From: Polaribacter sp. Hel_I_88
GTDB lineage: Bacteria > Bacteroidota > Bacteroidia > Flavobacteriales > Flavobacteriaceae
DNA: 64,000 nt
Direction of reading: 5' to 3'
NCBI RefSeq assembly: GCF_000687935.1
Contig: NZ_JHZZ01000001.1
Span: 2,254,001 to 2,318,000 of the forward strand
Position 1 is the stretch's first letter, and every line of letters starts with the position of its first letter. Below, one piece after another: positions 51,153-61,179 of the stretch. The notes beneath the pieces are model-generated. The model was not told the origin of the DNA and ran no database searches. It saw only the letters and a list, made by a program, of their open reading frames with translations. The translations under genes were made by a program, and so were the position numbers.

Positions 51153-52577
51153 ATGTCGCAATTTATTAGTGTTTTTGATATGTTAAAGATTGGTGTTGGT
51201 CCATCAAGTTCACATACATTAGGTCCTTGGAGAGCTGCACAGGCTTGGGTAAAAAAGTTACGAGAAACAAATCTGTTAGAAAATATAGATGCCATTCAAA
51301 TTCATTTATATGGTTCTTTGTCTTTAACAGGTAAAGGGCATGCCACAGATGTTGCTATTTTATTAGGCTTAAGTGAAGCCGATCCTGAATATATTCCTAT
51401 AGAAGATGTTGCTATTATTGTTGAAAGGATAAATACGCAAGAAGAAATCTATTTTAAAGGAGGTAAAGTTGTTGCTTTTCCTAGAAACTCCATCACTTTT
51501 AACAGAGATTTTTTACCTTTTCATTCCAATGGAATGCGATTTATTGGTTTAGCTGATGGTAAAGAAATATCAAACGAAACGTATTTTTCTATTGGTGGTG
51601 GTTTTATTGTGCAAGAAGATGATAATTTAGAAGAAGAAATTGAAATCAACAAAAAGAATTTTCCTTACCCAATAAACAGAGCGCTTCAATTAGAGGAATA
51701 TTGTGAAAGAGATAATTTACAAATATCTGACATCGTTCTAAAAAATGAATTAGAATTGCGTGCTGCAGATGAAATAGATTTTGAATTAAACCGAATTTGG
51801 GAAACTATGTTAGAGTGTATGTATATTGGTTGCCATACAGAAGGGAAATTGCCTGGAGGTTTAAATGTAAAAAGACGCGCTTTTGATACACATACCAAAT
51901 TAATTAAAGATGCAGAATATTCCAATCAAAAAGAATGGATTACAGCCATAAGAGGTAACGAAGTAAAGTTTAGAGAAATTTTAAAATGGGTAAGTTGTTT
52001 TGCCCTTTCTGTAAACGAAGTAAATGCAGCTTTAGGGAGAGTTGTAACTGCACCCACCAATGGAAGTGCAGGGGTTATTCCTGCTGTTTTAATGTATTAT
52101 TTGGTGATAGAAAATCACGAAGCCGATTTTAATCACATTAAAAAATTCTTATTAACAGCTGGCGAAATTGGTAGTATCTTTAAGAAAAACGCAACAATAT
52201 CTGCAGCAATGGGTGGTTGTCAAGCAGAAATTGGAGTTTCATCTGCAATGGCAGCAGCAGCTTTAACAGAACTATTAGGAGGAACACCTGATCAATGTTT
52301 ATCAGCAGCAGAAATTGCTATGGAGCATCATTTAGGTTTAACCTGCGATCCTATTGGAGGTTTGGTACAAGTACCATGTATTGAGCGAAATTCTATGGGT
52401 GCAATCAAAGCAATTCATGCTGCAGAAATTGCGTTAGAGACGAATCCTAAAGAATCTTTGGTGCATTTAGATAAAGTAATTGACACGATGTGGGAAACTG
52501 CAAAAGACATGAATAAAAACTACAAAGAAACGTCTGAAGGTGGTTTAGCAGTTACTGTAAGAATGGTAGATTGTTAG
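51153..52577 (+). CDS. sdaA: L-serine ammonia-lyase (iron-sulfur)
   Basis: 474 residues, single-chain form with both beta and alpha domains: [18 protein letters not shown] at the N-terminus, [16 protein letters not shown], and [16 protein letters not shown] with an iron-sulfur cysteine; others lie in [19 protein letters not shown]. It converts serine to pyruvate and ammonia. Followed by a 309-bp gap with decayed CAGTTTTCAGT repeats (52585-52620). Confidence 0.95.
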   Translation: MSQFISVFDMLKIGVGPSSSHTLGPWRAAQAWVKKLRETNLLENIDAIQIHLYGSLSLTGKGHATDVAILLGLSEADPEYIPIEDVAIIVERINTQEEIYFKGGKVVAFPRNSITFNRDFLPFHSNGMRFIGLADGKEISNETYFSIGGGFIVQEDDNLEEEIEINKKNFPYPINRALQLEEYCERDNLQISDIVLKNELELRAADEIDFELNRIWETMLECMYIGCHTEGKLPGGLNVKRRAFDTHTKLIKDAEYSNQKEWITAIRGNEVKFREILKWVSCFALSVNEVNAALGRVVTAPTNGSAGVIPAVLMYYLVIENHEADFNHIKKFLLTAGEIGSIFKKNATISAAMGGCQAEIGVSSAMAAAALTELLGGTPDQCLSAAEIAMEHHLGLTCDPIGGLVQVPCIERNSMGAIKAIHAAEIALETNPKESLVHLDKVIDTMWETAKDMNKNYKETSEGGLAVTVRMVDC

Positions 52578-52830
52578 GTTTAATTTTCAGTTTACAGTCA
52601 CAGTTTTCAGTCGCACTTTTCACTAAATAAGTTTGGAAATAATGCAGGTTTTCAGTTGTCAATAAAAACAAAAGCAAGTAAAAAACGCGTCTTTGCGAGT
52701 TTTTACGAAGCAATTTATTTTTCTATTAGAAATGCTAATAATAATTTGTCATCTGACTTAAAGAAAAATTCAATTATATAAAGCTATAAAATTTTAAACC
52801 CAAAAGATTATTTTTCTTTTTACAAAAAAA

Positions 52831-52860
52831 AGTCCAAAAGCTTTTAAGAGCTTTTGGACT
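52831..52860 (-). terminator. Strong terminator of the proteorhodopsin gene
   Basis: A 12-bp perfect stem (agtccaaaagct 52831-52842; agcttttggact 52849-52860), loop of six, followed on the minus strand by a T-run of eight. Confidence 0.85.
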
Positions 52861-52885
52861 TTTAGAACTAAAGAACTAAAAATTC

Positions 52886-53617
52886 TTATTTCTTTATTCC
52901 TTCTGAACCTTGAACTGCTAAGTTATAAATAACCAATCCAAATCCAATTTTGTTAATGGCATCTCCAATGTTGTAAATAACGTCTAAGTTCCATCCTCCA
53001 AAAATACTTTCGTACCATCCTGGAGTTCCAGCCATATATCCAATAGGGTAAATTGCCCAACCAACTAAAACAAACCAACATAAAGTTTTATGCGCTTTCA
53101 ATACTGGTCCACCAGCAGCTACTGCTAATTTTTTTGCTTGTCCTAACCAAATATCATAAACAATTACAAAATAAGCAATACCAGAAACTAATCCCCAGAA
53201 CCAAGCTTGATCTCTATAAAGAACCTCTCCCATATATCCAGTAACTAGCATTACTACAGATAAGAAAATTAAACGCCACATAAGAGATTTTTTTGCTCCT
53301 GCAACTTTTAATATTAAAAAGAACTCAACACACATTAATGGAACCGTTAAAACCCAATCAACATATCTAAAAAATGTTGGTGATTCTGCATTTGCAGCCC
53401 AATAATCTCTCATGTACCAATAATGCACAGCAGCAATAAAGGTAATTAAACCAGAGACTAAAATTGATGTCCTCCATTTTTTATCAAAACTACTCATTGA
53501 TAAAAAGAAAAACACTGATGCAGCCATCATAGCCATGCAGCCTACGAAAAATGTAAAACCTACATAATCATCTGGTGCAATTTTTGTCACAACTAAAAAA
53601 TTTGTAAATAAACTCAT
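52886..53617 (-). CDS. Green-type proteorhodopsin, light-driven proton pump
   Basis: 243 residues with seven transmembrane helices. In helix C, RYVDWVLTVPLMCVEFF gives D87 (proton acceptor), T91 and E98 (donor), the DTE motif of proton pumps. M95 at the spectral-tuning site (position 105 in GPR numbering) is the usual green-absorbing residue in Bacteroidetes. H65 pairs with the acceptor, and K223 in INKIGFGLVIYNL binds retinal. A -7 box TAAATTTG is seen at 53672-53679 (minus). The blh gene is divergent and supplies the chromophore. Confidence 0.97.
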   Translation of the reverse strand: MSLFTNFLVVTKIAPDDYVGFTFFVGCMAMMAASVFFFLSMSSFDKKWRTSILVSGLITFIAAVHYWYMRDYWAANAESPTFFRYVDWVLTVPLMCVEFFLILKVAGAKKSLMWRLIFLSVVMLVTGYMGEVLYRDQAWFWGLVSGIAYFVIVYDIWLGQAKKLAVAAGGPVLKAHKTLCWFVLVGWAIYPIGYMAGTPGWYESIFGGWNLDVIYNIGDAINKIGFGLVIYNLAVQGSEGIKK

Positions 53618-53671
53618 GATGTAAAAATTAAGTTAATAAATAATGTTTAGCTTTTTTATAAAAAACTTAAA

Positions 53672-53700
53672 CAAATTTACAAAATAAAATAATACATTTG
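53672..53700. promoter_or_regulatory. Back-to-back promoter boxes between proteorhodopsin and blh
   Basis: CAAATTTA (minus-strand TAAATTTG, 53672-53679) towards proteorhodopsin, and TACATTTG (53693-53700, plus) towards blh, whose ATG follows 4 nt later. Both match TAnnTTTG; no clear -33 TTG elements. Confidence 0.5.
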
Positions 53701-53704
53701 TAAT

Positions 53705-54589
53705 ATGGGTAGTAATATTTCTATAAATTATCAAAATTTTAAGATATTTTTTACGTTTTTCTTGATTTGGGTTAGTATCCAGTTTGGAGACGTTGTTGAA
53801 GATTATATTGGTTATTTATTAGTAATATCAATAGGAATTCTTCACGGAGCAAATGATTTATTAATATTATCAATAAGGCAAAAAGTTAAAATTCTCGATA
53901 AGAAAAATTTAATTATCTATTTGAGCATTGTCTTTATTTGTTTTCTGCTCTTTTTTATCCAACCCTTTCTTTCTATTTGTCTTTTTATTTTAATTAGTTC
54001 TTATCACTTTGGAGAAGAACATTTTAATTTAAAATTTAAATTAAATTGGTGGTTTGAACTATTTTTTTATTCAGCTTACGGCTTATTTTTATTTTCAATA
54101 CTTTTTATCTTTAACGTAAGCGATGTTAAAGAAATCATGCTTGAATTAACAGGTACTTTTTTCACCCAAAAAGAAGTTATATCCTCATTAATTATAAGTG
54201 GAATTTTATTTTTATCATTAAACGCATTTTTAATACTAAAGAATAAGATAAATTATTTACTTTTTTTAGAGGAACTTTTTTATATCTTATTAATATCGGT
54301 TGTATTTAATACTTCTTCTTTAATTTTAGGGTTTGCAATTTATTTTATTTTGTGGCATTCCATTCCTTCAATTTTGGGGCAAATTGAATTTATTTCTGGG
54401 GATTTTAGAAAAAAGAATATTTTATTTTACTTAAAAAAAGGATTTATGTTTTGGGCTATTAGCATTTTTGGTCTTGTTATTATGTATTATATTTTTATGG
54501 ATACGAAGTTACTTAATACACTTATTTTCGTGACCCTTTTTGCAGTAACTGCACCTCATATCTGGGTAATGTATAAAATGAAAAGTTAA
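53705..54589 (+). CDS. blh: Beta-carotene 15,15'-dioxygenase, Brp/Blh family
   Basis: 294 residues, eight to nine membrane segments. Histidine motifs of the family are present: ISIGILHGANDLLIL (H44-G), SSYHFGEEHF and ILWHSIPSI. It cleaves beta-carotene to two retinals, the chromophore of the divergent proteorhodopsin 87 bp away. The pair makes a complete retinal-pump unit; carotenoid genes (crtEBIY) are not in the window. Confidence 0.92.
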   Translation: MGSNISINYQNFKIFFTFFLIWVSIQFGDVVEDYIGYLLVISIGILHGANDLLILSIRQKVKILDKKNLIIYLSIVFICFLLFFIQPFLSICLFILISSYHFGEEHFNLKFKLNWWFELFFYSAYGLFLFSILFIFNVSDVKEIMLELTGTFFTQKEVISSLIISGILFLSLNAFLILKNKINYLLFLEELFYILLISVVFNTSSLILGFAIYFILWHSIPSILGQIEFISGDFRKKNILFYLKKGFMFWAISIFGLVIMYYIFMDTKLLNTLIFVTLFAVTAPHIWVMYKMKS

Positions 54590-54694
54590 TGCAAAAAAAA
54601 AATAAAACTTGAGGTTTTCGAGTTTTTATTTGCAAAATAATAGCAGTTAACAGTGAGAAACTGAATACCACTAACTGTCACTGCCAACTTTTTT

Positions 54695-55453
54695 TTATCT
54701 CGTAAAAACCAATTCGTTTCCATTAGATAATTCTTCAGAAAAACGATATTTCTCTACGTTAAAACCTTTTAAATCTTCGATTGTTTTAACATTGTTATCA
54801 ATTATATAACGAACCATATAACCACGTGCCATTTTTGCATAGGTCATAATTGTTTTATATTCTCCGTTTTTAAAATCTTTAAAAACAGGAGTAATCATAT
54901 CAACCTTTAAAACTTTTTTAGGAATTACTTTAAAATATTCTGTGCTTGCTAAATTTACTAATAATTCGTCATCAGTTAATTCATCATTTAAAGCTTTGGC
55001 AACAGCATCGTCCCAAAATTTATATAAATTGTCTTTTGTGCCCACTTTTAAACGCGTGCCCATTTCTAATCTGTAAGGCTGAATTAAATCTAAAGGTTTT
55101 AACAAACCATATAAACCTGATAAAATTCGTAGGTTTTCTTGCAATAAAGGAATTTTTTCTTCGGGTAAAGTTTGTACATCAATTCCTTGAAAAACTGCGC
55201 CAGTAAAGGCATAAATTGCTTGTTTTGCGTTTTCTTTAGTAAAAGGCGTTTCCCAAGTTTGATTGCGTTCGTAATTTAAAGCAGCCAAATCATCAGAAAT
55301 CTTCATTAAATCTGATAACTTCTTTTTAGAAAGTGTTTTTAGTTTTTTATTCAGTTTTTCTGATTGCTCTAAAAAACGAGGCTGTGTATGCAAACTTGTA
55401 GGTACGTTGCTTTCAAAATCTAACGATTTAGCTGGAGATATAATGATTTTCAT
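54695..55453 (-). CDS. yaaA: YaaA, peroxide-stress protein (UPF0246)
   Basis: 252 residues. Begins MKIIISPAKSLDFESNVP and has LSGLYGLLKPLDLIQPYRLEMG and KMARGYMVRYIIDN, all typical of YaaA. It lowers intracellular iron and guards DNA against peroxide. Lies 106 bp from blh, converging on it; CAGTTAACAGTGAG-type decayed repeats lie between. Confidence 0.93.
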   Translation of the reverse strand: MKIIISPAKSLDFESNVPTSLHTQPRFLEQSEKLNKKLKTLSKKKLSDLMKISDDLAALNYERNQTWETPFTKENAKQAIYAFTGAVFQGIDVQTLPEEKIPLLQENLRILSGLYGLLKPLDLIQPYRLEMGTRLKVGTKDNLYKFWDDAVAKALNDELTDDELLVNLASTEYFKVIPKKVLKVDMITPVFKDFKNGEYKTIMTYAKMARGYMVRYIIDNNVKTIEDLKGFNVEKYRFSEELSNGNELVFTR

Positions 55454-55598
55454 TTTTGAATTTTATTAAAGATATTATAGTACTTTTATGACTGTAAAGA
55501 TACAAATGATCACAATCGATTTAAAATTATCAACTTGTTTTCTATTGATATTTGTATTGAAATAATTTATAAGCTGTTTAGTACCTTACAAGTAAAAT

Positions 55599-56714
55599 AT
55601 GAGAAAAATATTAATAAAATATAAAAAAAGTAAGTTGCATTATTTTGTTGAAAAACATCAAAAATATGCACCAATTTTATTTTTTATGGCTGGTTTTACT
55701 TGGGATTCTCTCACATTAGGTAGAATTGACAGATTGTATGATATTGTGATTCTCTGCACATACATGACTTTATTAACCATTAGTATTTATTTGTATAATT
55801 TGGTTGGATCAGAAAAATGGAATAATAAATTTGTACAGAAATATGGGCATTATTTGCCTTTAGCGATTCAGTTTTTTTTAGGGGGATTGTCAAGTGCCTA
55901 CGTTATTTATTTTTCAAGAAGTGTGTCACTTTCAAAAACAGCCACTTTTTTTGTGATTTTGATATTACTCTTTATTGCAAACGAATTTTTACGCAAAAGA
56001 ATCTCAAATAAATATTTACAATTCGGCTTTTACTTTTTTGTGAATTTTACATTTTTAAGTTTCTTTTTACCAGTTATTCTAAAAGAAATGAGCACTGCAA
56101 TTTTTTTAGTTTCTGGAGCATTAAGTTTACTAACGACCTTGTTTTTAATAATACTTATATACAAATCGAGCATTTCTGCACAAACCGAAATTGTAAAATG
56201 GAAAATGTTAAGCATGATTATATCCATCTATATATTGATAAATGTCTTGTACTTTTTAAAATTGATTCCACCAGTTCCTTTAGCATTAGACAAAGGGTTG
56301 GTTGCGTATGATATTAAGAAAAATGCAACAACTTATAAAGTTACTTATGAAGTTGATGAGTGGTATTTATTTTGGAGAGATCATAAAGCAGATTTTAATA
56401 AACAAACAAATAGTCCTGTGTATGTGTTTACCTCGGTTTTTGCACCAACAGATTTAAAGAAGAAAATTTATCATAGGTGGAAATGGTTTGATAAAAACAT
56501 GGATGCTTGGCAAACTGTCGATAAAATTGGATACGAAATTGTGGGAGGAAGAGATAATGGGTTTAGAGGTTTTACCTTTAAAAATAATGTGAGAGCAGGT
56601 GAGTGGAAGGTTGAGGTAATTACTGAAGAAGAACTTGTTTTAGGGGTTGTCGATTTTAATATCAACATAAATTCTGATACTGAAAAGGCAAAAGTTATTA
56701 CACGAACTTTTTAG
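55599..56714 (+). CDS. DUF2914 membrane protein
   Basis: 371 residues. About seven transmembrane segments (residues 25-225) precede a periplasmic DUF2914 domain (YVFTSVFAPTDLKKKIYHRWKW...GFRGFTFKNNVRAGEWKVEVITEEE). Function is unknown. Single gene. Confidence 0.82.
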   Translation: MRKILIKYKKSKLHYFVEKHQKYAPILFFMAGFTWDSLTLGRIDRLYDIVILCTYMTLLTISIYLYNLVGSEKWNNKFVQKYGHYLPLAIQFFLGGLSSAYVIYFSRSVSLSKTATFFVILILLFIANEFLRKRISNKYLQFGFYFFVNFTFLSFFLPVILKEMSTAIFLVSGALSLLTTLFLIILIYKSSISAQTEIVKWKMLSMIISIYILINVLYFLKLIPPVPLALDKGLVAYDIKKNATTYKVTYEVDEWYLFWRDHKADFNKQTNSPVYVFTSVFAPTDLKKKIYHRWKWFDKNMDAWQTVDKIGYEIVGGRDNGFRGFTFKNNVRAGEWKVEVITEEELVLGVVDFNININSDTEKAKVITRTF

Positions 56715-56830
56715 GTTTTTAGAAAACTAGTATTAATAAATTATATTTACGGGATTACAGAAAGTTAATAAATACTATAGTTTATTTTTTATAAAAAATA
56801 CGCAATAAAAATTTGTATATAATGTAGTGA

Positions 56831-58237
56831 ATGAAAAAAATCGTCAGAGGAATATTATCAACACCATTGAAAATTTGTGGATTTCTAACAATCTTAATCG
56901 GAATTGCAGTTGCGATTCTAACTTTTGGATACTTAATAATTCTATGTTTATATTTTATTGTAATTGGACTTACTCTTTATTTAATTGACTTTCTTCTTAA
57001 ACAAAATTTAAGCAATAAACAGATTTTTAAAATTAGTCAAATCAGTTTAACCATTATTTATTTGTTATTTTCAGCTTGGACTTATTTAAAATGGCAAGAA
57101 CAGAATGAAATTAAATTCCCAAAAGAATTTAGTGGAGAAGCAGGGATAATTTTCGGAATTGAGAATTACCCAGAACTAACTAAAACTGAATTTTGGACTA
57201 AAAAAATTATAATTCCCAAAAACGGAATTTTAATTACTTCAACCAAAGTCGAGGAAATTCCAAGTACATTGCAATTTTACATCGGAAATGAAAAAATAAA
57301 AGATTATAGAAAAGTAGATTGGAATCCAAATTTTGAATTTGATTGTATAGTTAATGACAATAAAATTAAAGCGTGGTTATTTACAATTAACGATTCAAAA
57401 CAAAAAAATGTAAGAAAAAAAATTACCGAACTTTGCAATGAAATTAATAATGATAAAGTTTCAAGCAGTTACAAAAGCAACAATTCTATTATTTTATCAG
57501 ACAAAAAAGGCAAATACTTATGGCTTCAGAATAAAGGTTTAACTTCATTACCAAACGATTTAGGAGAACTTGACATTTATAAGGTAATATTAACTGGAAA
57601 TGACTTAACAGAAATTCCAAGCCAAGTTTTTGAAATAAATTCTCTGGAAAATTTAGTTGTTGCAGTAAACCCAATAAAAGATTTTCCTTGTGAACTTAAC
57701 AGGTTAAAAAGTCTTAAAAGCATTTCAATTGCAAAAACAGAAATTACTGAAATCAATTGCGATTTATCTAAATTAGATAGTTTAGAACATTTTGACATCT
57801 CAAGAAATAATATAAATAATTTACCAAACGAGATTAAAAATATACCTAATCTAAAATGGCTTTCTTTGAATGGTAATTCATTTACTAATTTGTCATTTAT
57901 AGATAAACAGCTTAAGAATTTAGAAACACTTTATTTGTACACAAACAATATTAATGAGTTAGGAAATGAAACTAAATATTTATATAATCTAAAAGAACTT
58001 TTGATTTTTGACAATCAAATTGAGGAAATCCCAGAAAATATTGGAGACTTGATTAATTTACAAAAACTGGAAATATGGAACAATCCAATTAAGTCAATTT
58101 CTGCAAATATTAGTAAATTAACCAACTTAAGAACATTGAGTATTGATGATGATCATCTCACTAAAAAAGACAAAGAAAATTTGAGAAATTGGTTGCCCAA
58201 TTGTGAAATAAGTTATCAAACAAGAAGTGATAAATAA
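56831..58237 (+). CDS. Leucine-rich-repeat membrane protein
   Basis: 468 residues. Two transmembrane segments (about 12-40 and 58-78), then a soluble domain of unknown type (90-220), then nine or so LRR units (230-450; for example LENLVVAVNPIKDFPCEL, LKWLSLNGNSFTNLSF, LETLYLYTNNINEL, LKELLIFDNQIEEIPENI). It is likely a binding protein; the ligand is unknown. Confidence 0.78.
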   Translation: MKKIVRGILSTPLKICGFLTILIGIAVAILTFGYLIILCLYFIVIGLTLYLIDFLLKQNLSNKQIFKISQISLTIIYLLFSAWTYLKWQEQNEIKFPKEFSGEAGIIFGIENYPELTKTEFWTKKIIIPKNGILITSTKVEEIPSTLQFYIGNEKIKDYRKVDWNPNFEFDCIVNDNKIKAWLFTINDSKQKNVRKKITELCNEINNDKVSSSYKSNNSIILSDKKGKYLWLQNKGLTSLPNDLGELDIYKVILTGNDLTEIPSQVFEINSLENLVVAVNPIKDFPCELNRLKSLKSISIAKTEITEINCDLSKLDSLEHFDISRNNINNLPNEIKNIPNLKWLSLNGNSFTNLSFIDKQLKNLETLYLYTNNINELGNETKYLYNLKELLIFDNQIEEIPENIGDLINLQKLEIWNNPIKSISANISKLTNLRTLSIDDDHLTKKDKENLRNWLPNCEISYQTRSDK

Positions 58238-58313
58238 AAATTACGCATTATAATATCCCTATATAACTAATAAAACTTAGCTAATCGGATATTTAATTTT
58301 TAAATCTTAAAAT

Positions 58314-59354
58314 CTACTCTAACTCCACATCTTTAGAATGCTCACTATAAGTTCTCCATTTTTCTAAACACTCAACTATATCAGCAGGAACATCAGAATT
58401 AAACTGCATAAATTCGCCAGTTATTGGATGTGTAAAACCTAATGTTTTGGCGTGTAAAGCTTGTCTTGGTAACACCTTAAAACAGTTCTGTACAAATTGC
58501 TTGTATTTGGTAAAGGTAGTTCCTTTTAAAACTGCATCTCCTCCATATCTTTCGTCATTAAAAAGTGTATGACCAATATGTTTAAAATGCGCTCTAATTT
58601 GGTGCGTTCTTCCAGTTTCTAACTTACACTGCACTAAAGTTACGTAGGTTAAACGTTCTAAAACTTTAAAGTGAGTAACTGCATGTTTGCCAAAATCGCC
58701 CTCAGGAAATACAGCCATTTGCAAACGGTTTTTTAAACTTCTACCAATATTTCCTTCAATGGTTCCTTCATCATCTTCGATATTTCCCCAAACCAAAGCA
58801 TAATACAAACGCTCTGTAGTTCTATCGAAAAATTGTTTCGATAAATGTGCCATGGCAAATTCGGTTTTTGCAACCACTAATAAACCACTGGTGTCTTTAT
58901 CAATTCTATGCACCAAACCTGGACGTTCATTACTGTTTGTAGGCAAGTTTTCTATATGATGAATTAAGCCATTTACCAAGGTTCCAGAATAATTTCCATG
59001 ACCTGGATGCACAACCATTCCTGCAGGTTTATTCACTACAATTACAGTATCATCTTCAAAAACAATATCTAAAGGAATATCTTCTGCAACCAATAAATTT
59101 TCTGCTGGTGGATATGCCAAAACCACTCTCACAACATCTTTTGGCTTTACTTTATGATTCGATTTTACAGCAACCTCATTCACCAAAACATTACCAGCCT
59201 TTGCAGCTTGTTGTACTTTGTTTCTGGTGGCATTTTCTATAAAATTCATCAAAAATTTATCAACTCTTAAAGGTTCTTGCCCTTCACTAGCTGTAAATCT
59301 ATAATGTTCATATAAATCGTCACTATCTGTATCTTGAGAAATATTTTCTTGCAC
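58314..59354 (-). CDS. rluD: RluD-type 23S rRNA pseudouridine synthase
   Basis: 346 residues with a GTG start at 59354 (an in-frame stop lies ten bases upstream). S4-like RNA-binding domain at about 28-90 (LRVDKFLMNFI...VLVNEVAVKSNHKVKPKD), then the synthase domain with catalytic aspartate D152 in GLVHRIDKDTSGLLVVAK. It modifies helix 69 uridines of 23S rRNA. The PASTA gene lies upstream on the same strand, with a repeat tract between. Confidence 0.93.
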   Translation of the reverse strand: MQENISQDTDSDDLYEHYRFTASEGQEPLRVDKFLMNFIENATRNKVQQAAKAGNVLVNEVAVKSNHKVKPKDVVRVVLAYPPAENLLVAEDIPLDIVFEDDTVIVVNKPAGMVVHPGHGNYSGTLVNGLIHHIENLPTNSNERPGLVHRIDKDTSGLLVVAKTEFAMAHLSKQFFDRTTERLYYALVWGNIEDDEGTIEGNIGRSLKNRLQMAVFPEGDFGKHAVTHFKVLERLTYVTLVQCKLETGRTHQIRAHFKHIGHTLFNDERYGGDAVLKGTTFTKYKQFVQNCFKVLPRQALHAKTLGFTHPITGEFMQFNSDVPADIVECLEKWRTYSEHSKDVELE

Positions 59355-59419
59355 TTTTAAAATTTAATGTTCAAAGTTTAATATTCAAAGTTTAAAATTT
59401 AGTTTTGAATATCTATTTT

Positions 59420-59470
<51 letters not shown>

Positions 59471-59474
59471 AAAA

Positions 59475-60029
59475 CTACCTATTCCCATCACCCAAAACCA
59501 ACTCAATAATCGAATTTTTAGGCAATTTATCATTCGGATTTATAATTTTTCCTTTGTGGCGTAAACCTCTTACAACATCCAAACCAATATCTCTTACATA
59601 CGTATAATCTGTACCCACAATAAAACCAATGGCTTGTAATTCAGATTCTGCTTGCCTTTTTGTACGTCCATTTAAATCAGGAATTGTAATATCTCTGTAT
59701 TTTGATGGATTTAACGTCAAGTAAATTTTACGCTTTTCTTTTACAAATTCTCCACCTTCAGGACTTTGCTCAATCACAGATCTTTTAGGATATTCAGGAT
59801 TGTAACTTGCGCTATCAATTACTTTAAAATCTAAATTTAGTTCGTTTAGTTTTCTTTGAGCTTCGCTAATAGTTAGCTTATGTAAATCAGGTACTTGAAT
59901 CTTTTGATCGTGATTTGTAGTTACATTTAACCAAAATTTTAAAACGAAAAATAAAAGGACAAAACCTACAATTGCAATGGCGATTTGTTTAAAAAACGAC
60001 TTGCTTTTTAAAAACTGAAGAATACTCAT
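59475..60029 (-). CDS. PASTA-domain membrane protein
   Basis: 184 residues. A transmembrane segment at about 16-34, then two PASTA domains (about 42-108 and 112-180: [42 protein letters not shown]). No kinase domain is attached. PASTA domains bind peptidoglycan fragments. It is divergent from ddl, a cell-wall gene, and precedes rluD. Confidence 0.85.
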   Translation of the reverse strand: MSILQFLKSKSFFKQIAIAIVGFVLLFFVLKFWLNVTTNHDQKIQVPDLHKLTISEAQRKLNELNLDFKVIDSASYNPEYPKRSVIEQSPEGGEFVKEKRKIYLTLNPSKYRDITIPDLNGRTKRQAESELQAIGFIVGTDYTYVRDIGLDVVRGLRHKGKIINPNDKLPKNSIIELVLGDGNR

Positions 60030-60071
60030 AGAATGTTTTTTGTTTGATGTACAAATATATAAAAACTAAAC

Positions 60072-60103
60072 GTTGCAGTTTCTATTTATATTTTGATAAA
60101 TTT
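60072..60103 (+). promoter_or_regulatory. Promoter of ddl
   Basis: TTG (60072-60074), a 21-bp spacer, then TAAATTTG (60096-60103). Spacing is inside the range reported for Flavobacterium promoters. The ATG follows 19 bp later. Confidence 0.65.
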
Positions 60104-60122
60104 GTTTGTATAAATTCTATTG

Positions 60123-61097
60123 ATGAAAAAAAATATTGCCATAATCATGGGCGGCTATTCGTCTGAAGTTCACATTTCTTTAAAAAGTGGAAATGTAGTG
60201 TATAACCATTTAAATAGAGAGAAATATACTCCTTTTAGAGTCCATATTTTAAAAGAAAAATGGGTGGTTTTAGATGATGATGATACAGAATATGAAATTA
60301 ATAAAAACAATTTCACATTTCTAAAAGGTATTACAAATACTAAATTTGATTGTGTTTTTAATGCGATTCACGGAAATCCTGGCGAAAATGGAATGATTTT
60401 AGCATATTTAGAGTTGCTAAATATTCCACATACTTCTGCGCCTTTTTATCAAATGGCATTAACGTTTAATAAAAGAGATACGTTAAGTGTGGTAAAAGAA
60501 TATGGCATTAAAACTGCAATTTCTGTATATTTAAATAAAGGTGATGTTATCAATGCTGATGAAATTATTGCAAAAGTTGGCTTGCCTTGTTTTATAAAAC
60601 CAAACAACGCAGGTTCAAGTTACGGAATTTCAAAAGCCTATACTAAAGAAGAAGTTTTAAAGGGAATTGAAACTGCTTATAAAGAAGATTCGTCCATTTT
60701 AATTGAATCTTTTTTAAACGGAACTGAAGTTTCTGTAGGTGTTATTCAATATAAAGGTGAAATAAAAGTATTGCCAATTACAGAAATTGTTTCAGAAAAT
60801 GATTTTTTTGATTATGAAGCAAAATACGAAGGAAAATCCCAAGAAATTACACCAGCTAGAATTTCACCCGAAGAAAAAAGTAGGGTAGAAGCAGTTGCCA
60901 AAAAAGTATATCAAGCACTAAATATGCGTGGTTTTACAAGAGCAGAATATATTTTTGTGAATGACGAACCTCATTTTTTAGAAATCAACACAGTACCAGG
61001 AATGACGTTACAAAGTATTTTGCCTCAACAAGCTGCTGTTGCTGGAATTAGTTTGTATGAGTTGTTTGAAAATGCAATTGAAATGGCTTTAAAATAA
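60123..61097 (+). CDS. ddl: D-alanine--D-alanine ligase
   Basis: 324 residues from the ATG at 60123 (MKKNIAIIMGGYSSE); TTG at 60120 is out. ATP-grasp motifs: GGYSSEVHISLKSG, HGNPGENG, FIKPNNAGSSYGISKAY, LEINTVPGMTLQSILP. It makes the D-Ala-D-Ala dipeptide of peptidoglycan. Separated from coaD by a hairpin. Confidence 0.97.
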   Translation: MKKNIAIIMGGYSSEVHISLKSGNVVYNHLNREKYTPFRVHILKEKWVVLDDDDTEYEINKNNFTFLKGITNTKFDCVFNAIHGNPGENGMILAYLELLNIPHTSAPFYQMALTFNKRDTLSVVKEYGIKTAISVYLNKGDVINADEIIAKVGLPCFIKPNNAGSSYGISKAYTKEEVLKGIETAYKEDSSILIESFLNGTEVSVGVIQYKGEIKVLPITEIVSENDFFDYEAKYEGKSQEITPARISPEEKSRVEAVAKKVYQALNMRGFTRAEYIFVNDEPHFLEINTVPGMTLQSILPQQAAVAGISLYELFENAIEMALK

Positions 61098-61103
61098 TTT
61101 TCA

Positions 61104-61144
61104 CCACGAATTCACTAATTAAAAAATAATTCGTGAATTCGTGG
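61104..61144. repeat. Hairpin version of repeat R1 between ddl and coaD
   Basis: Perfect 12-bp inverted arms (ccacgaattcac 61104-61115; gtgaattcgtgg 61133-61144) with an AT-rich loop containing a further taatt/aatta pair. The same arm motif occurs at 2924, 3037 and 46909. It could act as a terminator for ddl. Confidence 0.8.
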
Positions 61145-61179
61145 CAATAAAAATCATCAACTAAAACACAAAGTAACTT

